Translations under genes and position numbers: made by a program
Shown: one piece after another, positions 53,771 to 61,978 of the stretch
Numbering within the stretch: the stretch's first letter is position 1
Layout: the number at the start of each line of letters is the position of its first letter
DNA from: Streptomyces sp. TG1A-8
Lineage (GTDB): Bacteria; Actinomycetota; Actinomycetes; Streptomycetales; Streptomycetaceae
DNA: 64,000 nt
Direction: 5' to 3'
NCBI RefSeq assembly: GCF_030499535.1
Contig: NZ_JASTLB010000004.1
Location: forward strand, 454,463-518,462
Notes under the pieces: generated by a model
Databases searched by the model: none
The model's input: only the letters and a program-made list of their open reading frames with translations
What the model was told of the DNA's origin: nothing

Positions 53771-53819
53771 CAGGTGCTACTTCCATGATCGGAAGTTACA
53801 CCGAAGACCGTACAGACCC

Positions 53820-53837
53820 CGAAACCGTACTGGAGTA
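53820..53837 (+). repeat. orphan IS701 right terminus
   Basis: CGAAACCGTACTGGAGTA is the exact right end of the 1451-bp IS701 copies, here followed by TTAG. No transposase is attached; the IS256 end replaces it. A remnant of deletion or of IS256 insertion into an IS701 element. Confidence 0.8.
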
Positions 53838-54033
53838 TTAGGCGGGGGCTGTGTCTCGTGTGTGCGCAGCGGTGTGTGCGGTCTTCGTGTTTCTTTCCGC
53901 CTGGTAACGTGACACACATCACGGGCAGTCTGGCGTGTCCTGCGGCTGACTATACGGGTGCCGCGGGTGCGGTGAGTGGGGGAGCGACGGTGTCGCCTCA
54001 GTCAGCCGATTTGGCGCATATTGGCGGATCCCC

Positions 54034-54192
54034 ATGGACGCCACTTTCAAAGAGCGCTTGGCCCGCAAGCCGCGGACCAAGCGCGGCAAGGCTGCTCCCA
54101 CACACCGACCGGGCGAGGGCAATCGATCAGCCCATCACGACCGCCCGGTCAATTGGCCGTTACTGACCCACGCCCGTAGCGGCGGTAGCTGA
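54034..54192 (+). CDS. possible 52-residue basic protein
   Basis: ATG at 54034 opens a short frame with a lysine/arginine-rich start (MDATFKERLARKPRTKRGK) and ends TGA at 54190-54192, overlapping the convergent GNAT gene by 44 bp. No binding site is obvious. Only weak support; the remaining part of 53842-54033 shows no gene. Confidence 0.3.
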   Translation: MDATFKERLARKPRTKRGKAAPTHRPGEGNRSAHHDRPVNWPLLTHARSGGS

Positions 54193-55033
54193 CAAAGTCG
54201 GTTATAGGGCGAAAGCCGAGGCGCTGGTAGAGCGCGTTGCTGGTGGCGTTGGCGAGGTCCGTGAAGAGGAGCACATTGTCCGCGCCGCCGACTAGGGCGG
54301 CTTGCGCCACAGCAGCGGTGACCGCGCTTCCGTATCCGTGCCCACGAAGGTGGATCGGCGTGTAGACGGGTGCGATCCGGACTTGGCCAGCGATGAGGGG
54401 TGAGCAGCCAGCCATGGCGGCGGGTTCGCCTTCGTCGTTCTCCCATAGGGTGACTCCTCCGTAGGCGAGGCGCGTGTCCGCCCAGTTGCCGAAGTCGCGC
54501 CCGTCGGGCTCGCCGATAGCGGTGGCATACTCTTGCGCCCAGCGCATGAGTAGGGAACGGTCCGCCTGATCAGCGACCTGCGCCCGGCCTGCGGGCATCC
54601 GAGCAGGGGCAGTCAGAGTATCGAGGCTGTAGAGACGTTCGCGGCGGTGTTGCACGACGGCGTCTCCGGTGCACTGTCGCCAGGCGTTCACGATCGCCTC
54701 GACACTCTCACGGTCGCCGGAGAAACTGTGCGGGGTCTCCCCTTCGTCCGCGAGACGAGCCGCCAGAGCCGCGGCCGCGGGCTCGGACAACGGTGAGACG
54801 ACCAACCCGTGCTGCTGCGTGTATACAAACGCAGCCAGCGTGTGCCCGTCTTGAGCGAGCGTGCCGAAGAGCGGTGCTCCCGGGCCGGGCGCCATCGGTC
54901 CTGCTTGACGAAGTGCATTGGTCACTGTCAGTAGCACGGTGTGCAGTGTCGGCTGTGAGCGGAGGAATGTCTCCGTGTGGTCGAGAAAGGCGCCCAGATC
55001 TCGGCTGAAGTGCCAGGTTTCGATAGTTGCCAT
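54149..55033 (-). CDS. GNAT-family N-acetyltransferase
   Basis: 294-residue protein; the C-terminal GNAT domain has the acetyl-CoA loop VYTPIHLRGHGYGSAVTAAV (R/QxxGxG/A-like) and LFTDLANATSNALYQRLGFR. The N-terminal half (LGAFLDHTETFLRSQPTLHT, AAFVYTQQHGLVVSPL) matches the paired-domain GNATs common in actinobacteria. Substrate unknown. Start ATG at 55033, divergent from the peptide cluster. Confidence 0.88.
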   Translation of the reverse strand: MATIETWHFSRDLGAFLDHTETFLRSQPTLHTVLLTVTNALRQAGPMAPGPGAPLFGTLAQDGHTLAAFVYTQQHGLVVSPLSEPAAAALAARLADEGETPHSFSGDRESVEAIVNAWRQCTGDAVVQHRRERLYSLDTLTAPARMPAGRAQVADQADRSLLMRWAQEYATAIGEPDGRDFGNWADTRLAYGGVTLWENDEGEPAAMAGCSPLIAGQVRIAPVYTPIHLRGHGYGSAVTAAVAQAALVGGADNVLLFTDLANATSNALYQRLGFRPITDFVSYRRYGRGSVTAN

Positions 55034-55196
55034 AGACCATCATGACGCGCCGCCTGGGGGGCATTCCCACGGGGGTGCGTACGGCTCGCGTCGTCGCGTT
55101 GAGTCACGCCTTTGACATATGAGAAAAATTCGGGCATAAGGTGTTTTACGGGAAAAAGATGCGCTGACCAGGCATGACTTGACCGAAAATAGATCC

Positions 55197-55226
55197 TTGA
55201 CCAGTGCAACTAGCCGCACCTACGAT
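55197..55226 (+). promoter_or_regulatory. sigma70-like promoter of the peptide cluster
   Basis: TTGACC (55197-55202), 18-bp spacer, TACGAT (55221-55226), 55 bp before the peptide start. A second CTTGACC lies 17 bp upstream (55178). The 250 bp between the GNAT gene and the peptide are A+T-rich and hold no other gene. Confidence 0.55.
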
Positions 55227-55281
55227 CATTCCATTCCTCCAGTCGGGGGAAGTTTTCTGAAAGAATTTTACGGAGGTTGTC

Positions 55282-55362
55282 ATGGCTGAGCAGATGAACG
55301 ATGACATCTACACGGACCTCGAGGGCACGGTTATCGCGGGTGCCCCCGTTCACCTTGACTGA
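55282..55362 (+). CDS. 26-residue acidic peptide, putative RiPP precursor
   Basis: Reads MAEQMNDDIYTDLEGTVIAG then APVHLD and TGA. GGAGG lies seven bases before the ATG, a better binding site than most genes here. Seven acidic residues, no Cys, no signal peptide. It is followed by a hairpin and then by genes for a TPR protein, two membrane proteins and an exporter. The order suggests a precursor made in excess and modified or exported by the neighbours. Not recognised from any described family; inference only. Confidence 0.55.
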   Translation: MAEQMNDDIYTDLEGTVIAGAPVHLD

Positions 55363-55379
55363 CAACTGAACAAATAAGA

Positions 55380-55415
55380 GATCGCCCCCTCGCCTGCACG
55401 GGCAAGGGGGCGATC
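55380..55415 (+). terminator. hairpin between peptide and TPR gene
   Basis: GATCGCCCCCTCGCC pairs with GGGCAAGGGGGCGATC (one mismatch) around TGCAC. There is no T-tract, so it may be a partial terminator or a 3' stabiliser that lets the peptide message outnumber the downstream genes, as is often the case in RiPP operons. Confidence 0.65.
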
Positions 55416-55432
55416 TATTGGGAGAGAAAACA

Positions 55433-56644
55433 GTGACACTCGCAGATGACATGTCTGTCTTCTCCTTGGAGCGTCATCTTGCTCCGTACCTGGACATGGG
55501 AGAAAGGCCGACAGACGCTCCGATTTTCACGCACGCGCCCTGCTTGGCCTGGGATGCATATACACGTAAGGCCGAGCCGTGGTTCGCAAGCCCCTATCTG
55601 CAGCGCTCCATGATCACCACGTTTCGCTCCGAACTGTCCAAGGCGGTCGATCTGGCCGACCTGCCCAACGCCGCCGCTCAGGCAGACTTTGAGGACTGGA
55701 TCGAAGTTCCGGGCAGCCCTGCGAAACGACGCTTGGCCGATGACGTAGTGGATCTGCCGGAGGATCCGCTGGAGTTGGCCCTACTGGCCAGAACGATTTC
55801 ATACCTGGGCTTTCATGAGAAAGCCCGGGACCTCCTGAAGGCCGTTCCGGACCGTACGGGGCCAGGATACTCCTACGCCCGCTACACCGGTATCTTCATA
55901 AATCACATAATTCACCTGGGTCGGCGCGACTACCAGCGAGAGTTCGAGGGGTTGTACCTCGAACTCGGCTCGGACGTGACTTATGCTAGGACTCGGCTCT
56001 CTCTGTGCATCCTGGCCATTGTTGCCAGCGCTCAGTTGAAGCAACTTCCAGAGCTGGCGAAGTGGCATGGACGAGGTTCTGAGGCACTAGAGCGTTATGT
56101 TGCTCTGCCGCATGTGGATGACTTCGAGAAGGCGCTGACGACGAGCAGATTTTACCGAGCTGCTGCCTTCGAACCCTTCCTCAACGGCCGCCACGACGAC
56201 CTCCGTGCCGATCTGGACAGATGGCTCGGTATTGCTCGTGAACTGGTCGGTCATGATGACCGCACCCGCATCTTGGCAACCGAGAATATGTACCCTGCCG
56301 TGGAATCGGCCTCCCGGACCGAAGCTGCCCTCGGCAATAAGACAAGAAGTAGGGACTTGATGGAGGAGATGGTCTCCAAGATCGACCCCATCGACAGCAA
56401 GGCCTGGCTTCAAGTCGGCGAGTTGCGGAGAAGAGATGGCGACGAACTCGGAGCTTTGCAAGCGTACTTGACATCTGCGCGATTCCAGGTCCCGCTCGGA
56501 CGTATCGCTTGGTTCAATGCCGGCCGCTGCTGGGAGCGGCTGGGCGAGGCGCAAGAGGCTGTCCAGTGTTACAAGAAATCTCTCGAACTGTGGCCTACGG
56601 GCTTAGCACCTGCTCAACGTATTGCAGCCATCGAGGCCACCTGA
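55433..56644 (+). CDS. TPR-containing protein of the peptide cluster
   Basis: 403 residues from GTG 55433 (GGGAGAG just upstream). The N-terminal part (LERHLAPYLDMGERPTDAPI) is unfamiliar; the rest is helical, with repeats such as LALLARTISYLGFHEKARDL, AWLQVGELRRRDGDELGALQ and WFNAGRCWERLGEAQEAVQC of tetratricopeptide type. No membrane segment and no catalytic motif. Probably a scaffold or peptide-binding partner for the membrane proteins that follow. Codon use is less G+C-biased than in neighbouring genes. Confidence 0.7.
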   Translation: MTLADDMSVFSLERHLAPYLDMGERPTDAPIFTHAPCLAWDAYTRKAEPWFASPYLQRSMITTFRSELSKAVDLADLPNAAAQADFEDWIEVPGSPAKRRLADDVVDLPEDPLELALLARTISYLGFHEKARDLLKAVPDRTGPGYSYARYTGIFINHIIHLGRRDYQREFEGLYLELGSDVTYARTRLSLCILAIVASAQLKQLPELAKWHGRGSEALERYVALPHVDDFEKALTTSRFYRAAAFEPFLNGRHDDLRADLDRWLGIARELVGHDDRTRILATENMYPAVESASRTEAALGNKTRSRDLMEEMVSKIDPIDSKAWLQVGELRRRDGDELGALQAYLTSARFQVPLGRIAWFNAGRCWERLGEAQEAVQCYKKSLELWPTGLAPAQRIAAIEAT

Positions 56645-56682
56645 CCTCGCTCGAGACGTAGCCGTTCGGAGCCGACACGACC

Positions 56683-57015
56683 ATGGCATACCTTGCTGCT
56701 CTCACCTTGGCAGCTTATCTCGGCCTGCTAATTTGGCGCTCTGCCCGTAGGAAGCCGGGTTTTGCCACGTGGCATATGTTTGCCGGAGTCAAGACATCGA
56801 GTTTCTCGCTCCATAGCCGCAGCAGTGGTGCGGAACTGAATATCTGGGATTTCCTTCCGCACACCCAATTGAACATGAGCAACCAGGAAGTAAGACTCTT
56901 CCTCTACTACCTGGCCCGCGTACACGGTATGAACGATCTCTGCGGAACGGTCGACGTACGTGAGGATATGAAAACGTTTCAGCTGATCGTTGAGGAATCT
57001 CGTGTGGTCGACTGA
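56683..57015 (+). CDS. small membrane-anchored partner protein
   Basis: 110 residues: one N-terminal transmembrane helix (LAALTLAAYLGLLIW), then a soluble domain beginning FATWHMFAGVKTSSFSLHSR and SNQEVRLFLYYLARVHGMND. Small WxMF-containing proteins of this kind often precede HTTM-domain genes, as here (14-bp overlap with the next gene). Likely a subunit of the HTTM protein; function unknown. Confidence 0.65.
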   Translation: MAYLAALTLAAYLGLLIWRSARRKPGFATWHMFAGVKTSSFSLHSRSSGAELNIWDFLPHTQLNMSNQEVRLFLYYLARVHGMNDLCGTVDVREDMKTFQLIVEESRVVD

Positions 57016-57889
57016 GGAATTCATAGACATTCTGGTGGGTGATGGCCCGGCCGGGGGCCTATGGCTGGCAAGGACCGGGTTCGCACTTGCCTGCCTCATC
57101 AAGATCGCGATCGAGTTCAAGCGCGAATATGTCGGCTACTACGAGCCGACAACCTACCTTTACTTCAGGCTGCGCGCGCGTCACCTGAAGCACCGACAGA
57201 GAATGCCGACGGCGATTCACTACCGAGTCTTTATCATCGCGCGATTTGCCTTCTCTTTGGCGCTGTTCCTCGGGGTTATCCCCCAAACGTCAGCCGCGGG
57301 TTTGGCTCTCTGTTTCGCCTTCGAGGGATTCATCCACTTCAAGTTTCATGTGAACTTTTTTACTCTGCTAGCGTGCTGTTTCATATTCACTCCGTCGCTG
57401 CCTCCTCTGTGGGACCCCTTCATGCACCTGATGGAAGGGGACCCGCAGTCTGCTTGGCAGGTTATCGCCTCCGCGCACGGATCACGTTTTTGTCAAAGTG
57501 CAGTGGCTTTGACTATCAGTGCTCTCTACATCGGTGGTGTATTCCGAAAGGCAAACTCGTCCTTCATTTCCGGAACGGTCGTCGTGTCGGTGTTGAGATA
57601 CACCCTTGCCGAGCAGTCGCAGCGTCATCACTTTGACGGTTGGTACCCGGCGACGCTTCGTTCTTGGGTTTCGAAGGTAGAGCCTGGTGACAAGATACTT
57701 CGGTTTGTGATGACCTCGGTCCTTGTTCTGGAGGCTGCCCTGCCTGTCGCGGTTCTGACCCCGTGGCTGTGGCCGTACGCCCTCGCAGCCGGCCTGATCA
57801 TGCATGCCGCGTTCACCTTTCTGTTCCCTGGCACGCTGACGGCGTTCTCCATAGCCACAGTTTCCACCTACTTCTGTTTTATGCCGTAA
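57002..57889 (+). CDS. HTTM-domain (vitamin K-carboxylase-like) membrane protein
   Basis: 295 residues with at least six hydrophobic segments (for example FALACLIKIAIEF, ARFAFSLALFLGVIPQTSAA, HVNFFTLLACCFIFTP, LVLEAALPVAVLTPWLWPYA, LIMHAAFTFLFPGT). The order and the late His in a membrane helix fit the HTTM superfamily, which includes gamma-glutamyl carboxylase. A carboxylase acting on Glu in the acidic peptide is an attractive but unproven idea. GTG at 57002 follows GAGGA; ends at 57889. Confidence 0.7.
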   Translation: MWSTEEFIDILVGDGPAGGLWLARTGFALACLIKIAIEFKREYVGYYEPTTYLYFRLRARHLKHRQRMPTAIHYRVFIIARFAFSLALFLGVIPQTSAAGLALCFAFEGFIHFKFHVNFFTLLACCFIFTPSLPPLWDPFMHLMEGDPQSAWQVIASAHGSRFCQSAVALTISALYIGGVFRKANSSFISGTVVVSVLRYTLAEQSQRHHFDGWYPATLRSWVSKVEPGDKILRFVMTSVLVLEAALPVAVLTPWLWPYALAAGLIMHAAFTFLFPGTLTAFSIATVSTYFCFMP

Positions 57890-57926
57890 GGCTGGCGACT
57901 CGCCGTTCCACATCACATCGCCGGGA

Positions 57927-59272
57927 ATGAAGTCCACTATGTTTCGAAATCACCCCGTCCTGACCGCCTCGACAACAGTGAAGTCACTGTTGGTAACGGC
58001 GCTGGTGAACGCAACGGGAACTGGCGCCTTCATGTCTGGCTCGGTTCTCTATTTCAGCTCTCACCTGCGTATACCAGACGACACCGTCGCCTTCACGCTG
58101 TCGGTCTGTGCGCTCGTCACGCTGGTCACCACGGTGCCCCTCAGTGCCTTCCTGGAGCGCTTTGATCTCAAGCGGATCATTATTGTCCTCCATATATTTC
58201 GCGGACTTCTGTACTCTTCTTACCTATTGGCCGACTCCGTTCCCCTGTTCATAGCAGTGACGCTCGTCGTCACCATTGCGGACCGCCTCTCCAATCCGGC
58301 CTCCCAAGCTCTTCTGGCCGCCGTTCTTCCTTCTGATCAACGCGTCGAGATCATGGCCTGGCGGTATTCGCTCCAGAACGCCGGGGTCGGTTTCAGGTGC
58401 CCTCATCGTGGCAGTAGCCATCTTCCTCAACCCGGATTTCGGTTATCCGTTGATCATGGTGTTGAACGGACTTTCTTTCTTCATAGCGGCTATCCTGATG
58501 AAACCGGTGGACACCGCTGGCACCTTGGCCGTAATGAAGCGACGTAACGTTTTTTCCGGAGAGTGGCCCAATCCGCGGTACCTTTCCTTCGTTGCCCTGT
58601 CGGTTTTCTTCCTGCTGTCGGATGCTCTGCTGACGGTGGCCATACCGCTGCAAATCTCGGATCGGGACGATGCCACCGCAGGTCTCGTCGGGTTGGTGCT
58701 TCTCGTCAATACGGCGATAACAGTTATCGCACAGCCGAGGATGTCTCGCGACATCGTGACCACAGAGGTCGCGTCCCGCGCCCTTGTGCAGGCCGCATTC
58801 ATGCTGGCTGGGGGAGCGTCGGTCATTGGAATTTTCTGGCTGTTCTCGGGCTGGCTACTGGGCGGGGGCCTGATCCTCGGTGTCGCGATACTGACGCTTG
58901 GAGAGGCCAGATTCATTGCCGCCAGTTGGTGGATATCCGTGGAATTGGCCCCTGAGGACAAGAGGACGCGCTTTCTCGCCGTTTACAGTCTCAGTGCCAC
59001 GGCGGAACGTGCTGTGGGCCCTCTTCATTGCCTCTTTCGTCGTCATCCAATTCGGTGGAGTCGGTTGGGCTGTCGCAGCTATGCTATTCATCCTGTGTGC
59101 CGCAGCGGTCCCGGCGTTCAAGTTCCGTCGATCGCAACCCCAGCGAAACGCCAGTCTGATATCCGGTGGTCCCGCACGTCGAGCAGTCCGGCCCGGGCAT
59201 TCTCCTGCTCAACTCCGCACAGGTGAAACGCCCGTGGCGCGGATTCCGCGTCGGCGCGGTGCTGACAGATGA
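57927..59272 (+). pseudogene. MFS exporter with two frameshifts
   Basis: MFS transporter of about 410 residues: start VKSLLVTALVNATGTGAFMS and FLERFDLKRIIIVLHIFRGL in the first frame. Frame changes near 58392 (one extra T in GGTTTCAGG) into LIVAVAIFLNPDFGYPLIMV and AGLVGLVLLVNTAITVIAQP, then again near 59015 into LFIASFVVIQFGGVGWAVAA. Either decayed or affected by sequencing errors; otherwise it would be the exporter of the cluster. The true C-terminus is probably near 59160. Confidence 0.75.
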
Positions 59273-59423
59273 GGGCATTGCCCGGGCGGGGACCGGGGCC
59301 CGCCTGCTACCCCTCACCGCTGGCCCGGGCCCGCACCTGCCTCAAGGATGACGCTGCCCGCGACCGCGTCGTCAGCGCTCTCCAACGCACCGCATCCCGC
59401 GCGGGGTTCTGTATATGTCCTTA

Positions 59424-60311
59424 GAACTCCTATCGCAATGACGTCAGGCGCCTCCAGCAGATGAGCGCGCATCCGAGGGTGAGGAAGGCTTCGTGGATGT
59501 CGTCGCGGATCTCCCAGCGGATCCGCAGACGGCGGAACCAGTGCAGGTGGGCGAATGCGCGTTCCACGACCCAGCGTTGGGTGCCGAGTCCGGAGCCGTG
59601 TTCGGTGCCGCGTCGGGCGATCAGTGGCTTCACGCCCAGGTCCCGGACGAGCCGGCGGTACTTGTCGTGGTCGTAGCCGCGGTCGCCCAGCACCACGTCC
59701 GGGCGGCGTCGGGGCCGGCCTCGCTTGCCCCGCACCGGCGGTATCGCCTCCAGCAGAGGGATCAGCTGGGTGACGTCGTTGCGGTTGCCGCCGGTCAGCG
59801 TGGCGGCGAGCGGGATGCCGGTGGCGTCGGTGATCAGGTGGTGCTTGCTGCCGGTTCTGCCCCGGTCAACAGGGCTTCGTCCGGTCTTGGGACCCCCTTT
59901 AGCGCGCGGATGTGGGAGCCGTCGACGGCCGCTCGGGAGAAGTCCAGGGCGTTCGCGCTGCGGAGCTTGGCAAGGAGGACCTCGTGCAGTCGGGGCCACA
60001 CGCCGGCCCCGGTCCACTCGGCCAGGCGTCGCCAGCAGGTCATGCCCGAGCCGAAGCCGAGTTCCTGCGGCAGGTGTTCCCAGGAGATCCCGGTGTGCAG
60101 GACGAACAGGATGCCCTGGAACACCAGCCGGTCCGGATGCCGCTTGCGCCCTGGGTGCCGGGCCCGACGCTCGACCTTGGGCAGCAGCGGTTCGATCACC
60201 GCCCACAGCTCGTCGTCGACTTCCCACGGCTTCGGCCGTGCCACTTCGCACCCCCAGATCATCGCTGCCGTAGTGATCCAACCACCTCGAAGATCATTTC
60301 GTTAGGAGTTC
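59424..60311 (-). mobile_element. IS5-family element (copy 3), intact, 888 bp
   Basis: Ends GAACTCCTATCGCAATGACG (59424 on) and the complement of GAACTCCTAACGAAATG, with TTA at 59421-59423 and 60312-60314. The only uninterrupted copy in the window and the reference for the other two. Sequence between the MFS relic and this IS (59273-59420) shows no gene. Confidence 0.95.
59430..60262 (-). CDS. IS5-family transposase, two frames joined by -1 frameshift
   Basis: First frame from ATG 60262 (VARPKPWEVDDELWAVIEPL) to VDGSHIRALKG; second frame from GPKTGRSPVDRGRTGSKHHL with LGDRGYDHDKYRRLV and RWVVERAFAHLHWFRRLR to the stop at 59430. The join is at the CTAAAGGGGG run near 59897-59907. About 277 residues when fused. 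Looks functional. Confidence 0.9.
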
Positions 60312-60344
60312 TTAGACGCCATCCGCTTACCGTTCGGCAGGCTT

Positions 60345-60377
60345 GATCACCCGAACAGGGTTCCTGTTCGGGTGATC
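60345..60377. repeat. 15-bp perfect hairpin with 3-base loop
   Basis: GATCACCCGAACAGG (60345-60359), GTT, and the exact complement (60363-60377). It is followed by a second imperfect inverted repeat (about 60408-60449). It sits in the 140 bp between the IS5 and IS256 ends; terminator or IS-end relic. Confidence 0.6.
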
Positions 60378-60453
60378 TCTCGGTGGTCGGGGCATAGCGG
60401 CAGGGCCTCTTGGTAGCTCGGGGTTGCGATCCCAACCGAGCAGTACCAGGAGG

Positions 60454-61831
60454 GGGTCTGTCCAGCCAACGGTGTAACTCGGGTGGTGTGATTTAGCGGC
60501 GGCCGACGGAGAGTCGACCGTCGAAGGCGATGTCGAAAGCCTGCAGGGCGGGCTTCCAGCGCATGGTCCAGCGTTTGCGTCCCTGGCCGGTGGGGTCGAG
60601 GCTCATGACGGCCATGTAGACGCATTTGAGGGCTGCGGCCTCGTTCGGGAAGTGCCCACGGGCCCGGACGGCTTTCCGTATGCGAGCGTTGACCGACTCG
60701 ATCGCGTTGGTGGTGCAGACGACACGGCGGATCTCGGCGTCGAACTGGAGGAACGGTACGAACTCGGCCCAGGCGTTCTCCCAAAGCCTCACGATCGCCG
60801 GATATTTGGCGCCCCACTCCTCCTGGAACTCCAGGAACCGGTCTTCCGCCGCATCTGCGGTCGGAGCCGTGTAGACAGGCTTGAGCGCGCGGGAGATCTT
60901 GTCCCAGTCCTGGCGGCCCGCATAGCGGAAGGACGCCCGGATCAGGTGGACGACGCAGGTCTGGGTGACCGCCTAGGGCCAGACCGCCGAGATGGAGTCG
61001 GGCAGGCCCTAGAGCCCGTCGCAGACGACCATGCACACGTCCTCGACACCGCGGTTCTTGATCTCGGTCAGGACCTGGAGCCAGTACTTGGCGCCCTCGC
61101 CGCCGTCGCCGGCCCACAGGCCGAGGATGTCGCGGGTGCCGTCCACCGTGACTGCGAGTGCGACGTATATGGGCCGGTTCGCCACCTGCCCGTCGCGTAC
61201 CTTCACGTGCACGCAGTCGATGAAGACCACCGGATAGACCGGGTGCCACGGGCGGTTCTGCCACTCGGCCATCCCGTCCATGACCTTGTCGGTGATGGTC
61301 GAGATGGTCTGCTTCGACGCGCTCGCGCCGTAGACCTCGGCCAGGTGGGCGGAGATGTCACCGTGCGTCAGACCACGCGCGGACAGCGACAGGACCATCT
61401 CGTCGACACCGGTCAGCCGCCGCTGGCGCTTCTTGACGATCTGCGGCTCGAAGCTTCCCTCGCGGTCACGCGGCACCGTGATCTGAACCGGCCCGACATC
61501 GGTCAGCGCGGTCTTGGACCGGACCCCGTTGCGGCTGTTGCCGCTGCCGGCACCGGCCGGATCGTGCTTCTCGTAGCCGAGGTGGTCGGTGATCTCCCCT
61601 TCGAGAGCGGACTCCAGCACGCGTTTGGTCAGCTGCTGCAGCAGCCCGCCCTCACCGGTCAGCTGCAGCCCGCTCGCGCGGGCCCGGTCGACCAACTGCC
61701 CGATCAACTGCTCGTCCAGCACGTTCCGCCGACAACTCGGACGGCCGGACCTCTTCAACCGCCTCGGCAGAGACAGTCACGTCACTCATCAGGTGCTACT
61801 TCCATGATCGGAAGTTACACCGAAGACCGTA
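60454..61831 (-). mobile_element. IS256-family element (copy B), right end lost
   Basis: Begins GGGTCTGTCCAGCCAACGG at 60454 and matches copy A until CGAAGACCGTA at 61831, where the last eight terminal bases are missing and IS21-related sequence follows. Copy B shows the undisturbed junction TGATTTAGCGGCGG into which the IS5 element inserted in copy A. Confidence 0.85.
60493..61789 (-). pseudogene. IS256-family transposase, two ambers plus N-terminal frameshift
   Basis: Same protein as 52475-53770. TAG at 61009-61011 and 60973-60975 match the two ambers of copy A. In addition CACGTTCCGCC (near 61720) has one T more than copy A and breaks the frame after about 20 codons. A few substitutions (for example LDPVYP to WHPVYP) separate the copies. 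Confidence 0.9.
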
Positions 61832-61978
61832 ACTGGCTTTATCGAGCAGTAGTGACGTCGCTTGTCGATGAGTTTGGGAGGCGCCCCGTTCCACGGACGG
61901 GTGGTGTTGATGAGTTTGGGAGGCACCGGGTCTCTTGCCAGGGCAGCATCGGGATGCTCCTGGTGAAAGGTGCTGGTC

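Larger units (their letters stand above)
50143..53819 (-). mobile_element. IS256-family element (copy A) carrying nested insertions
   Basis: Terminal repeats GGGTCTGTCCAGCC-n-CGGTGTAACT (50143 on) and the complement of GGGTCTGTACGG-n-CGGTGTAACT (to 53819). An IS5 element sits at 50185-52474 in the last bases before the transposase stop region, leaving 42 bp of the IS256 end on the left. The right end abuts an IS701 terminus. No matching target duplication is visible. Confidence 0.85.

Noticed and set aside
52634..53788. 384-codon frame (and 457 codons at 60652-62025) opposite the IS256 transposase
   Set aside because: Mirror frames of the transposase in both copies; rich in repeats of Asp, Val and Arg as expected of a shadow.
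59166..59351. Short frame with VPHVEQSGPGILLL before IS5 copy 3
   Set aside because: Too short, no homology pattern; probably debris after the MFS relic.
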